From Aldrovandia affinis (taxonomy: Eukaryota > Chordata > Actinopteri > Notacanthiformes > Halosauridae): a stretch of 64,000 bases of DNA. Position 1 is the first letter of the stretch; every line of letters begins with the position of its first letter. Position numbers and translations under genes: made by a program. Of the stretch, positions 46,630 to 58,895 are shown in pieces. Location of the stretch: the NCBI GenBank assembly GCA_029706075.1, contig JAINUG010000031.1:1550001-1614000 (forward strand), written 5' to 3'. The notes beneath the pieces are model-generated. The model did no database searches and had not been told where the DNA came from. It was given only the letters and a program-made list of their open reading frames with translations.

Positions 46630-49600
46630 GATCCTTAAGTAATTTATTTGTTGTTGTTGTTATTATTATTATCCTTGTTGGCTGCACTGACTAGGGCAGA
46701 TGATTATTCAAAAGAGAAATTCAAGAGCTCTTTTTTCTGTTGTCACCAGTCATTGCATTGTGCCCATGGCCGCCACAGCAGTCTGTGTTAACCTATATGG
46801 GTCTTTCATATATTTCCCTCAAGAGTAGTCCAGAGCTCAGTGAAACTTGCTTCACTAGATTGTTTGTATATGAACACTGTCTGTGTACATTTTGTCAGGA
46901 AGCAATTCTGGGGCCCTTGTATTGGTATTACAATAACAGTGAGACGAGGAATTAAATCAGTTTAGATCGCATTAGTTTTTTTGGTGGTCTGCTTTCCTAT
47001 AATGCAAAGTATAAAGCTGGTAATAAAGATCCCATACATCAGGGATTGACTTAGGGTTGCAAGTGGCACTGAATTCAAATCAGGGGTTAAATGCAACAGA
47101 GGGAGGGGGGAAATTGGATGACCAAAAAGAAAATACTTTGAGTCTCTTTTGATGCATACGCAAACTCATGACCAGTTCTGAATATGTTATCTAGGCTGTA
47201 ATCTTTTTTTTTTTTTGAGTGGTACAGTCAGGGTTCTAGGGGTAGCTATATTGCGCGTGTGAAAGTACCCTGCCATCGTGTGCAGGGTTAGAGGAGGTCA
47301 CTCTGGGCCGTGTGTCCTTATCCTCCAATACCAAGCACACTGCTTCCATTTTAGAAGTTAACCCATATGGAATCTTGCACTAATGAATAATAATTACGAT
47401 AGACAACGAATGGCAATGGAAAAGGACATCCCATGGGCCTAAACATTGGCATTTATCTTCTACCGTTTTACTCTCATTTAGAGTGCATCACGCAATGACG
47501 CCTTTGAATCTCACCTCTGGTTTGTGTATTTCATCTGCTAATGAGGGTGCAAACCACAGAGAGATGAACACATTGACATTAAGGCCGTGCACACGTGTGT
47601 TAATTATCTATGTAAAGTGCTGCTGTGGAGCCGGTAGGCATGCCTCAAACGGTCACGGTCACGGTCACTGGTCTTTTACTCCCAGCTATCATGTTGAAGA
47701 ATTGCCCCAGAACCAGAGAGGTGCCAAAGAACACGACACCTTGTTTCGGTATCAGCTTTCATATGGGTCTGTGGCTGATGTATGTCTCAAAGTGCTGCAT
47801 GAGGAATGCATCCATTAAGGCCTTTTGGATGTCCAAGATCAAGGGAAGTGTTGTTGGCTGTATAGCTTCCCTTTAATCTTTGATTGTGGGTCATTTGACA
47901 TGTTTTGTATATATTCACTGGCTACCCTACGTGGCTTTCTCTGGAATGCTGCAGTGAAGCCAGAACTGGAGTCCGTTACAAACGCGTAACCGAATTAGGC
48001 CTACGCTGCGTTTTGTCTTCGCCTAAGCCTGTGTAATGCTTACAGTGTTACAGTTTGACAAGAAGACACCCCCCAATTGGATCTGGAGAAGAACAATGAC
48101 AGTTCTCAACAACCGCGGCTGTCCTTTCTCTCCACTGTCACCTGAAGGCTTTCCTTGGATGTTTCCGTTACAAAGCGCTTTTCCGGACGCGACAACGTGT
48201 TCACGTTCTGCGTACCAAGCACGCGTTTTGAGGTCCAAGTACCCGGGTATCACTTTAAACTGCGCAATTATGAGGCTTCGGTCAAATCATAGTTATGATA
48301 CCGAACTTACGTGAACTAGCACTTTTAATGCATTGAAAGCGAGGTGACATTTACCGCTTGTATGGGAAATATTTGGAAGGTTTTTAAAGGAAGCAAAGGA
48401 AGCCACAAGCACCACGCCGTTTCTCTGGAGCAGGACTCGAAACCGTTCCCAAAGGTTGGCGGGTCTGATTTTCTTACTCAACCAGGTCGACGTCAGTAGC
48501 CAGCTTGCATCTCTAAATAGGCTTCAGAGAGAACAAAACCCAAACCTGTTGACAGTAAAAGACAATTTCTTCAACATTTGTGCCACCACGTTGTCGGTAT
48601 AAATGAGCAGTCTCGCGAGTCGGCTGCAGGAGTGCCGCGGTCCTGCATGCTCCGCTCATGGACTGTGGAATGAAAAGGAGCCGCGGTGGGCTGCGCACTG
48701 TTCCGAGGGCGAGGGTGCATGCGTGTCCGCAGGAGCACGCTGCAGAAGTAAGGCCTCTGTTGCGACTGGCCATTCCACATTGAAGCGCAAAGAAAACCGG
48801 GGGATAAAAAGGTGTTCTAAAAAAAGAACGAAGGAATGAAGCGCATTCAAAGTAGTAGCGATGTGACAAAGTGAAATTTATTCGCCGGCAATTTGGCAAG
48901 TTAATATATTCCTCTGCAGTTTTTATCCACTCTGCCAGACGAAAGCAGCGAAGAGCGTGCGAGATTAAGTGATGCAGCAGTCATTATCAGCCGGGAAATT
49001 TAACAACTGTCACATAAACGCAAACCCTCGGTGATAACGGAATTATGCAAGACTGACACACTGCCACATTTCATTTGTATTAATTTGTAATGAGCTTTTT
49101 CAGTCCTCCCCCACGCTTCCCTCCTTCTTGGGGGATTCCTGCTCCTCATTGTCGATGTCCGCGGTAAACTTTGCGTACAACTAGCTAATGGGTGGATTTC
49201 GAGCGGTCTCCGTGGGATTAGTGTTAACACGGATAAGACGATTGTCTTGAAAGGCATCGCTCTCAACGATTTGGCGATTTGAGTAAAGTTTCGATGAAAA
49301 GATAAGCCCCTGGCCGTCTGACAAGATGGAGGAATGCGAGAAAACAAACTTGCGGAGTGAGGGAATGAGAGTGGGAGCGGAGCCCGAGGGGGGGGGGGAG
49401 GGAAGGGAAGGGGAGCGCAAAAGAGAAGGGAGCAGATTTGGCAGAGGTGGAAGGGGGAGGGGAAAGAGGGAAAGAGGAGCGAGGCAGTTTGACGGATGGT
49501 CGCAGCGGGACGCGCTTGCTCCGCCTGTGCGTCTCCTGGGGACCACACCGCTCCGCCGCGCGCTCCACGCCTCCTGCACACCTCCCTCCCCCCATCAAAG

Positions 49601-49847
49601 TAACGGCCATGCCACGTGTGGATTCATCAGCCTGACAGTCCCAGGCCTGAGCTAATGGGGTACGCCTGAGGTTGAGACTACCGCCCTCAGATACCTTCAT
49701 TTTTGCTGTCGTCAATCCAGGAAGGTGTTGACCTATTTAATCATGAGCATGAGTCATTTTAAGTGGTATTAATAATCACTGAGGCTCATCGTTCGTTAGT
49801 CATGCCCAACCGCCGTCTAGATTTAGGTGTTATTGCCCGTGTTGTTC

Positions 49848-49900
49848 ATTCAGTTCAATTCAATTCAGTAGAACTTTATTTATCCCACATGGGGCAATGT
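49848..49900 (-). mobile_element. LINE 3' tail fragment
   Basis: On the minus strand: CCCATGTGGGATAAATAAAG followed by a TTGAA-type repeat (GAATTGAATTGAAC). This is the typical 3' end of a fish non-LTR element. No coding part remains. Confidence 0.55.
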
Positions 49901-50412
49901 ATGTTACGTGTATGGCATGGGCGTATGCATTACGTGCTATATGTGTAGTGTAATTGTGCATATGTTACATGTGGTAGGTGTTACATGTGTGCATTATATT
50001 TGTGGTACGTGTGTGTATGTTGTGTGGTATGTGTTATACAGGGTTCATCGCTGTTGAAAAGATGAAAAGGTGCTTTGCAGGGATTGAGACCCTGCAATAT
50101 GTTGAAGCAGTCCGTATCACAGCGACTACTTTCCTGTGTCTCACTTAAACTGTACGGCGCATAATTTTCAACTGTTAAATGAAACATCGGCATCAAGCAC
50201 AGGCCTATGATCATTCAGAGAGCAGGGATCGCACAGATGTTCCACACTCGCGTCATCCCCCTCGAGTTGGAGCACACATTGTTGAGACTTGAATCTGAAT
50301 GAATCTCCTGTTTTATGCTGAAGGGGGTGCATGTGAAAGGAGTGATATTTCAGCAGCCTTGTTTGGGGCTGTCTGCTAGAATGAGGGATGGTGGCGGGCG
50401 GCTCCACAGAGA

Positions 50413-50413
<1 letters not shown>

Positions 50414-50441
<28 letters not shown>
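50414..50441. repeat. (TTCG)n microsatellite
   Basis: Seven TTCG units in tandem after GACTCG. Confidence 0.95.
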
Positions 50442-50443
<2 letters not shown>

Positions 50444-51464
50444 GCGTGTGCGTGCGAGCATGTGTGTAAGTGCAGGCGTGCACCCAGTGGAGGATGGGCT
50501 GTGCTCAGGGGACAGGGGGAGTTGAATCATAAATATTATCTAGCCTATATTTTTGATTAGCAGGTGTGATGCTGCAATGAAAACAAACAACAAAAAGCCT
50601 TGGATCTCAATATTATGCTTTAGTGCCGTGGCATATTTGTGTTAGCGTTCCATAAAATGTTCCGGCAGGTCGCCTGTTATTTTTCATTTCCTTCATGTGC
50701 GTAGGGAAAGACCAGGCGCTAGACCAGCTCAAAGTGAGCGCCCACTGCGAGGTGTCACCCAGGGGCCGGGCAAATTAAACGCAATCATTCCGGAATGGAA
50801 AGAGAATGCCGGGACATCAGGGTCACTGGCAAACCGAGCGTACCAAGAGCGAGGGAAAGGAGTTCCAGCCACAGGAATGTGACACGCCGCCGATGGACAG
50901 AGCTCTTACATACTTTGCGTTGTCAGGATGGTTGACTGTCAGTCGCCGTAATGGAAGGTTGTACAGTTTGAAGGTCGGGGTAGTGGAAGGGGCACGGCAG
51001 GGAGAGGGAGAGAGACTGACACGAGACAGGGTGACAGTTGATTTTTGTGTTCTTCTCAAATCTTCCCCTTCCTTTGCTGCGCACGGTGTGATCATACTGT
51101 CACACGCTCTTATCTCCATGTTAATCTCAGCGGAGGAGATTGAAGGGAAGGGGTGACCGGGGTGTGGAAGCTCAAATCGAGTCTGCCCCCGTACGGCATG
51201 TGTCCAGCGGGCGGGGGGGAATCTCAGACAGCGCTGTACTATGCTGGCAGGCGAGGAGAATATTTAATCGCACACCCAGCGATGAATGGCAGCCGCGCAG
51301 CCAGAGGCACCTCCCCAGGTGCCCACTAGAGCGTCCTGCACCTGGACCAACAAAACACACAGCAGACACAAAGGGATAGCGGCAACTGTGAATCAACGCC
51401 TTTGTTTCAAAGAGTGTGTTTTGGCTCCGCTCGAGGGATATCACATCCACAGTTTTCATCAGCA

Positions 51465-51535
51465 AACTAAGCGCCTTGAGATATCTGATATGAATCGCGC
51501 TATATAAAATAAAGGTTATTATTATTACTGTGTAT
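51465..51535 (+). mobile_element. LINE 3' tail fragment
   Basis: AGCGCCTTGAGATATCTGAT and GCGCTATATAAAATAAAGG form the usual terminal hairpin phrase, with AGCGC pairing with GCGCT, followed by an ATT repeat. Confidence 0.6.
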
Positions 51536-53081
51536 TTCTTTAATACAAACAAACGAAATATTCCCATGGTTTGTAATTCCTACCACCCCAGAAAGGCTCA
51601 ATGCTGTTGGCCAAGCTGATGGAACTGTAGAGGATCGCAACGCAGTGCTAACAATTACCGTGAGCTGGAAGAGTGCATCTCTTGTCGGGCACTTTCACTT
51701 AGGATTGCCGGTGCATGTAAAGAGGCTGGGGCTGTGAGTAATTGCCCGTCCTCCAAAATGTGCTTCAGAAAAAGAAGCGTGTTAATTGAGGGCTTTCCTG
51801 CGGTTGGCTCTCCACTGAAGTGCTCCATCTTGTTTGTGCGTATTGAAAAACGGTTTGTTTCCATGCCATCTCGCCGCATCCCCCTCTTGTTTCACAAATC
51901 TTTTTTTTTTTTTTCTCTCCTCCCGTTCTGCGTTTGCTTTATTGACTTTCACGCCCTGTTCACAATGGGTGAACCGCCCCCCCCCCTTTCCCAAAGAACG
52001 AGCGAGGAAGCAAAGGATCAAACGCACATCCTGGACAGCGTCTACCGACACTCCAGCACATGGGCTTGGCTACAGGTTCAGCTGCAGCGAGTGGGAAGAA
52101 GACTGGGCGCTCGATGACGATGACGGTCGTATGAGCGTGTTTGGCGGCGTCAGTCGTCGCCCCCCCCCCCACCGTGTCAGGGAAATTGAATTGAAGAGGC
52201 GAAGAGCTAGGGCAGTCAGTCATTGTCTTAACGCACAGGAAGCAGGAGAGGAAACGGCTGTGGTGAGGGGCCTGCTCTCGACTCGCTGTAAGCAGGACCG
52301 GAGCAGGGGGACTGTGCGCGCTTTCCTCTGGAGCTCCAGATGTGTGAAGTGGTGACGGTGGAGTGAATAAGTCGTGTATTGGAATGTCAGGGTTTGCGAT
52401 CTCCATTGACATTGTTATGGAAATTTCACGCTATGATGGTATCCATGAAATTTGGTACCTTACAATGAGTTTTTTAATTAACTTTTTGTGTGCGTGCGTG
52501 CGCGTTAACCAATGTTATATTTTTTGTGATCATTTGGCATGTAATGATGGATTTTTAAAAACTTGTATACAAGATCATCAGCTAGTTATTGACTGCGCAA
52601 ACAGTCCTCGTGAACAGACATTATGACAAAGGCTTATGATTGTGGCTGACAATCATCTCCTTGCTCTTTGGTTAGTGTTGGGGTGACCAATTCAGTTGGC
52701 TTCAAAAGCCAAACAAAAGTAGCACTCTACCTAAAATGTAGTACATTTTAAATGTGCTTTAAGTCTGTTGAATTGATGTGTTAATAGAATTCACGTGATT
52801 GCGTAAAATGATCGTTTAAGGTTTGATAACACTGGTCAACACGATTTTTGTATCCCTTTGGAAAGCAATGTTTTTAAGGTAATTTTGGGGTGCTGAATTC
52901 AAAAACGACATTTATTTTCTCATATTTTTCTGCCAGGGGTGTGCATCTTTGGAGCCGATACGCCGAACAAACTGCCGATACGATAAACAAAATCGTGCAA
53001 TGCCTTTCGGATTAGTCCAGAACTAATCCAGGATCATAATTATATTTCACAAAAAGTATGCCTATACTGACACAGGAGTAG

Positions 53082-54770
53082 TTGCCATATACTGCTTCTG
53101 TTATATCTGTGGCCTCTTTACACCTGTTTCACAAAGAAGAACTATATCCCTTGCTGTTAAGAGGTTATTTTCATTACTTTGGCTGCAAGCTTTTTGATCA
53201 GGATAAAGCATGGGCTCCACATATTTGCTGCAGTTCTTGTGCTGTGATCCTAAGAGAATGGCTTCAAGGAAAGAAGAGGAAGATGGCTTTTGCAGTCCCA
53301 ATGATTTGGAGAGAACAGAAGACCCATTTTGATGACTTGTTATTTTTGTCAAACCAACATCACTGATATTGCAGCAAAGACAAGAAACAAGGCGACATAC
53401 CCAGATATTGCTTCTGCTATCCGACCTGTTCATCACAGTGATCAACTGCCAATTCCTAGTCCTACTTCTAAGGAAGAAGAATTGATCTATGCTTCTGAGA
53501 GCGATTCATCTTTAGAAACTGAAAGGTTGTCTGACAGTGAATTTAACCCTCCAGAAAAAGGTGGGCCTCATTTTGTGACTCCAGAGGATCTCAATGACTT
53601 AGTAAGAGACTTGTACCTCAAAATCTCAAGCAGAAATACTAGCTTCAAAGTTGAAGCAGTGGAAACTTGTTACAGAGGAAGTACGCATAACATCATTTTG
53701 AAGCAGGAGTTCTGAAATATCATGTATTTTTTCTGTGAAAAATGACTTGTGTTATTGCAACAATATTGAGGGACTCTTTGCCTATTTTGAAATACCGCAT
53801 AATCCTGATGAATGGCGACTATTCATTGACTCAAGTGAGCAGAGTTTGAAAGCTGTACTCCTGCATAATGGTAATGTCTACCCAAGTATTCCTATCGCTC
53901 TTTCTGTTTATCTGAAGGAATCATACCAGAACATGGTAACTCTTCTGAATGAGATCGAGTTGGTCCTCAAATTCTGAAACTTTTGGAGGATGGTTACAAA
54001 TTCATTGACTGCTTAAAAAATGAAGACGTACATGCGTGGCTTGCATTCAACAATTACATTTTGTTTTAGATTTTTCTCCCATTTTCTCCCAATTTTGTAT
54101 CCAATTACACCTGCTATTTTTCATGTCAATCCCCCTCGTACTATGAGTTCGCTGCTGTAGCCTTGTGACCGGCAGTGTCGAAGGCGAAGCATCGTCTCTT
54201 TCGAGACAGCACTCGCCAAGCCATCGACCGTGGAGGCACCGCAGAGCCACTCCAGTGAACATCCTGTCGGCTTCCCTCCCCACTCCCTTGGACGGACAGC
54301 CAATTGCCGCCCCCGGCGGCACTCCCGGCCAGAGCCAACTCTGGTCGCTGTGGCCAGCGTCGAACGTTGTAAGCACTGGACCACGCGGGAGACCCTTGGC
54401 TTGCATTCAAAACAATCTAACAACTTCCTTGGCAACAAAAAGTCTGACAATTATGAAGAACATGTTATTGAACTTCTGGATACCTACAGATTGCAAGGTA
54501 GGCATGTTGTTAAAGATCCACTTTTTACAGTCATCTGGACCTTTTCCCTGAAAATCGTGGTGCTGTCTCAGATGAACCTGGAGAATGTTTCCACCAAGAT
54601 ATTTCTCAGATGGAGAAGAATTTTCATGGTTGCTGGGATCCTGCCATGATGGGTGACTATTGCTGGATGCTTAAACGTGACAGTGGTGTAACTCTGAAGT
54701 GCAAATCTGGAAAAACTGATAGATACAGAACAACCGAGTTCATATTTGTATTCTACACCCAAAAATGAGT
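53082..54770 (+). pseudogene. Broken transposase-like gene of unplaced family
   Basis: Three overlapping plus-strand frames carry one protein family. The first (53082-53366) has WAPHICCSSCAVILREW with a C-x2-C pair and FAVPMIWRE. The second (53329-53715) has CYFCQTN near its start, YPDIASAIRPVHHSDQLP and an acidic Ser-rich stretch. The third (53735-53977) has EWRLFIDSSEQSLKAVLLHN. After the SINE, fragments resembling NYEEHVIELLDTY and MMGDYCWMLKRDS follow. The zinc-finger-like N-terminus and the FIDSS block resemble an abundant uncharacterised protein family I recall from fish and arthropod genomes. I cannot name it. At least two frameshifts are present besides the SINE. Confidence 0.7.
54051..54396 (-). 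mobile_element. GC-rich SINE with perfect 14-bp target duplication
   Basis: TGGCTTGCATTCAA occurs intact on both sides (54037-54050 and 54397-54410). On the minus strand the head is AGGGTCTCCCGCGTGGTCCA with a weak B-box-like GTTCGACGC. The body includes AATTGGCTGTCCGTCCAAGG. The tail is GATACAAAATTGGGAGAAAA followed by A-rich sequence. It is related to the plus-strand copy at 30100-30430. It sits in the coding part of the CACTA-like element and is younger than it. Confidence 0.9.
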
Positions 54771-54826
54771 TAAAAACAGTTATTAATTAAGGATACAAGA
54801 AAAAAATATTTTTTTGTTGACCAGTG

Positions 54827-56204
54827 TAATTGACAAATTGAATGGAACTGTATTATAAAGCTGCACTGCCATGGCATCAACAGCACCGCAGTATGTCATT
54901 GTGAAGAAGTCTTTGCGTGCCAGCCAGCAATCGGCTTTGAGTTATGGCTGGCACTGAATACCAGTTTAACTGCTGGTCCTTTCAGCCTCCCGATCCTGTG
55001 GTGACACAGGCAGATCATTCAGTCACTTTTCTGTCAACCTAAACTGCTCTCTGCGGACAGCTTAACCTGCTCTGATCGTGGAAACGCCATTTGATCCAAT
55101 TTGATATGGGCCTATACTCCTCAGAGGGCTTGTTTACAAGTGGTTTTGTACACTTATCCTCCAAATCCCAAGAGCTCCATCAGAGCCAACACACAGAGAG
55201 AGAGATCAGTGTTTCTCTGCAGTACAGGTGTCCACCTGCGCTCTGAATGTCGTTTTGTGTTACTGGGAGAGATGAGCTACAGCGAAGATGTTGAGGAAGG
55301 CATCTATCGATGGCTAAAACATTGATTATTGCAATGAAGCAACTGTGAAACATCTATACATTTTGTGCTGGACCAGGCGATGTTTTCAGTCATGCATCGT
55401 CTGCTGTGACGAGTTGGACGTTTTGTTTTAAGATGGCAGAATACAAGAGAGGGCAAACACGTGAATATTGTGGTATTTGTTTATGGATATAGCAATACTC
55501 CACTGCAGCAATACGCTCAGTTCTCCTCATCACCAGTTCGTGTCCATTTGTACCTCTCTTCTCTCTTCAAATAAAAAATGAGTTCTTTGGGCAATTAAGG
55601 ACATAAGCTGAAGGCCCTTGTAAACAGACGTGAGTTGTTCTGCTGTCCACCAACGGCAAAATGTGTAGCCTATTACCCTACTGAAGGAATACCAGAACAC
55701 AGAAGCCTTTAGGATATGAGCACCCAGTGATAAATCTTGTTCCTCTTGCCTGTGACCACTCCACCCCAAGTGGGGGCTAACACTGCTGCCTGCTGGGAAT
55801 TCTCTAAAGTTTGAGTGGTCTGAATTTCCCCCGGAGCTGTCCACAACATTCAGTTGAAAATATTTGGGTTCCTGTGTGAATCGTGGTTGCTGGGGTGCGC
55901 ATGTTGCGCTTGCTGCCCATGATTGGATTATTCACATGGTATTATTTTCCTGACTGTGGGGGTTTCAATAGCTAAATTGAATTCTGTATTCTTCTTGGGT
56001 CTCCTTCTAAAGAGCCTTAAACCACTGACATTTTGATGAGGGCACGCTTCTTAGCCCTACTTTAGACAACTTCAACACTTTTTTTTTTTTTTTTTTTTAC
56101 TTTGTCAAGCCTTGGTTGAGCCAGTCCTTGTCTTGAACGGACCCAATGTCTTCAGTGCTGATCACTTAATCGTGGTCAGTATCTTCATCTGCTGGGTGAA
56201 GGTA
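54827..56204. other. rybp: rybp intron 2, no feature seen
   Basis: I recognise no exon or repeat apart from a T run near 56080-56099. Confidence 0.45.
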
Positions 56205-56351
56205 TTTACAACTAGGTATGTACACCTACTCGTTAATGCAATTATCTAATCAGCCAATCATGTGGCAGCAACTCAATGCATAAAAGCATGCAGACATGGT
56301 CAAGAAGTTCAGTTGTTCAGACCAAAAATCTGAACGGTGAAGAAATGTGAT

Positions 56352-57820
56352 TGTGGAGGGCGTCGGTCTCGGCAACATGGGAGTGGCATGGTTGCCTTTG
56401 TTGTCCCATGCTGTGGAGGTCTTTGGAGCAGTGAGACTTTCCGGGGGCAGTTTTGGTGGGAGAGTGTGAACCGTTGCCCGGAAAGTTGCTCCAAAGCCAT
56501 AATTGATTTAATTATTATTGAATTGGTAAGTGATTATTCACTTACCTGGTTGTGTGTGAGAATGTGAGTGGATGTGAATTGTCAATTGTTTAGTGATTGT
56601 GATTGGATGTGTGAGTGATAGACAGGTGATTGCCTCACGAATCCCACCTGAGCCAGGCAGAAAGTAAGCCTATTTAAGAGCAGGTGGGGCGAGTGGGGGA
56701 TCAGTTAGTCTTGTGTTGTCATTCATGTGTCCGTCTTGAGAGGTTGTTGTGTCATTCATGTGTGTATTGAATGGTTGGTTGTGTCATTCATGTGTGTATT
56801 GAGTGGTTGGTTGTGGCATTCATGTGTGTGTATTCGGAGTTGTTGTCTTGTCATTCGTGTGCGCATGCACGCTTGTATAGTGTTAGTGTGGTGTCAGGTG
56901 TGACGTACTGTCGTGTGTTTTCCCGCAAGGGGGTTTCTGTGTCGGAGGACGTAGAGTCTATGGAGTTCTGTGTGTGTTCGTTAAGAGTGACTGAGTAGAG
57001 TGCTTCCTGTGTCTGTGGGAAAGGGAGAGAGAGGGCGCACTAAGAGTGTCCGCCTCTCTCCCTCGGTGTGATTGCGAAAGAGAGAGAGAGAGCACACTGG
57101 AAGAGTGTCCACCTCTCTCTCTCTCTCTCGGTGTGATTGGCAGAGAACTTGCACTAGGGCAGTGGAGTGTTTCTGGACAATGGCCCGAGAACTCTCACTG
57201 AAAGAGTGGAGAGTGTCTCGGGGCTGGTTGCCAGAGTGGCGAGGGTGTGTTTGGGTCAAAAGAGAGCTCGGACTGAAAAGTTTGAGTGTGTCTGTGTGCA
57301 TGGGTTTGGGAAGCACTTGAAAAGTCGCTGGATATGTGTGTGCCTGGGGAGGTTCTAGTGGAACTCCGGACTGAAGAGGCGCAGTGTCCTGTTAAGATGT
57401 GTGTTGAGTGTGTGTGGGGACAGTGCGTAGAGTTCTACCCTGTCCCGTTAAGTGTTGATACGTGTTAAATGTGGATGCATGGAAGCGGTGTGGAAAGCCC
57501 ATGACTGTCTGTTTGTTGTGTGTTCCCCGAAAGGGGATTCCCCCCTCGGAGGAGGCAGGCTTTTATTTATTGTTGTTTATTTTGGTTTGTTATTTTAGTG
57601 AATTGTTTTTGCCCCGAAAGCTTCGCGGCAAGTAGGGTGAAGACTTTGTGTTTGTGTTTGTTTTATTTTATCCTGCTCTACCGCTGTTTCGCTCTCCCGC
57701 GTCTGGGGAGAGTGTGAAAAATAAACATCCGGTCCGTAGACCGGCAAACCCCACTCTTCTGCCAGTTCTTACCATCGGCTGCTCTGCTGCAGTCCAGGGA
57801 TTGTCACGTGGTGTGTGACA
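56352..57820 (+). mobile_element. Solo LTR of a retrovirus-like or LTR retrotransposon (fossil)
   Basis: The unit starts TGTGGAGGGCG and ends GTGTGTGACA. It is flanked by GTGAT on both sides (56347-56351 and 57821-57825), an exact 5-bp duplication. A TATA-like CTATTTAAGAGC lies near 56670 and AATAAA near 57720, about 100 bases before the end. A roughly 30-bp tandem repeat around GTGTCATTCATGTGTGTATTG lies near 56720-56860. No internal coding region is attached, so it is a broken, solo copy of 1469 bp. The perfect duplication suggests moderate age. The family is not identified. Confidence 0.9.
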
Positions 57821-58895
57821 GTGATCTAAGTGACCGTGGAATGATTGTTGGTGCCAGACGGTGTGGTGTGAGTATCTCAGAAACTGCTAATCTCATGGGA
57901 TTTTCATGCCCAACAGTCTCTAGAGTTTACAGAGAATGGTGCGAAAAACAAAAAACATCCAGTGAGCGGCAGTTCTGTCGGCGAAAACGCCTTGTTAATG
58001 AGAGGTCAGAGGAGAATGGACAGACTGGTTCAAGCTGACAGGAAGGCGACCGTAACTCAAATAACCACGTGTTACAACAGTGGTATGCAGAAGAGCATCT
58101 CTGAAGGCACAACATGTCGAACCTTGAAGTGGATGGGCTGCAGCAGCAGAAGACCACACCGGGGTCCGCTCCTGTCAGCTAAGAACAGGAAAGTGAGGCT
58201 ACAGTGGGCACAGGCTCACCAAAACTGGACAGTTGAAGATTGGAAAAACGTTGCCTGGTCTGACAAATCTCGATTTCTGCTGCGACATGCAGATGGTAGG
58301 GTCAGAATTTGGCATGAACAACATGAATCCATGCATCCATCCTAGCGTGTCAATGGTTCAGGCTGTTGGGGAATGTTTCGGGAATGTTTTCTTGGCACAG
58401 ATTAGGCCCCTTAATACCAGTTGAGCATTGTTTATATGCCACAGCCTACCTGAGTTTTGTTGCTGACTATGTGCATCCCTTTTTAGCCACAGGCTACTTC
58501 CAGCAGGATAATGTGCCATGTCACAAAGCACACGTCATCTCAAGCTGGTTCCATGGACATGACAATGAGTTCAGTGTACTCCAATGGCCTCCACAGTCAC
58601 CAGATCTCAGTCCAATAGAGCACCTTTGGGATGTGGAGGAACGGGTGATTCGCAACATGAATGTGCAGCCGACAAATCTGCAGCAACTGCCTGATGCTAT
58701 CATACATTTTACATTACATTTTAAGCATTTAGCAGATGCTCTTATCCAGAGCGACTTACAAGATGTGCATTAATACATGGTAGGAACAATCATAGTTTGC
58801 GCAAGAGATCAGTGCAGTAATACAGCAATAGACATCATTGTAGGCAGCTGCATACCATACCTGTAACACTGGGAAGGAAAAGGTTGGTATATATA

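Larger units (their letters stand above)
46630..52829. other. rybp: rybp intron 2, middle part, GC-rich patches and small repeats
   Basis: CpG-rich or purine-rich patches at about 48600-48800, 49330-49600 and 50690-52350 give overlapping open frames with no recognised domain. Listed separately are two LINE tails and a TTCG repeat. I see no rybp exon here. Confidence 0.45.
52830..54826 (+). mobile_element. CACTA-like DNA transposon with a SINE inside it
   Basis: The left end begins CACTGGTCAACA. The right end reverse-complements to the same CACTGGTCAACA, and both arms then have an AT-rich stretch ending TTGTATCC. The flanks are TAA on both sides, a 3-bp duplication. CACTG ends and a 3-bp duplication suit the CACTA/EnSpm superfamily; a TAA target would also suit PIF/Harbinger. 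The length is 1997 bp, of which 346 bp are a SINE insertion at 54051-54396. The coding region is broken and runs on the plus strand. The superfamily call is inference. Confidence 0.7.

Noticed and set aside
49000-49715. Overlapping open frames of up to 193 codons on the minus strand
   Set aside because: They lie in a purine/pyrimidine-skewed GC-rich patch within rybp intron 2 and show no recognised domain.
51734-52412. Overlapping frames of 127-173 codons on both strands
   Set aside because: They are GC-rich intronic sequence with homopolymer runs, with no domain or splice evidence.
53082-54770. A virus-like or Polinton origin for the broken gene
   Set aside because: No capsid, protease, polymerase or integrase motif is seen. 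The short inverted ends and 3-bp flanks suit a plain DNA transposon.
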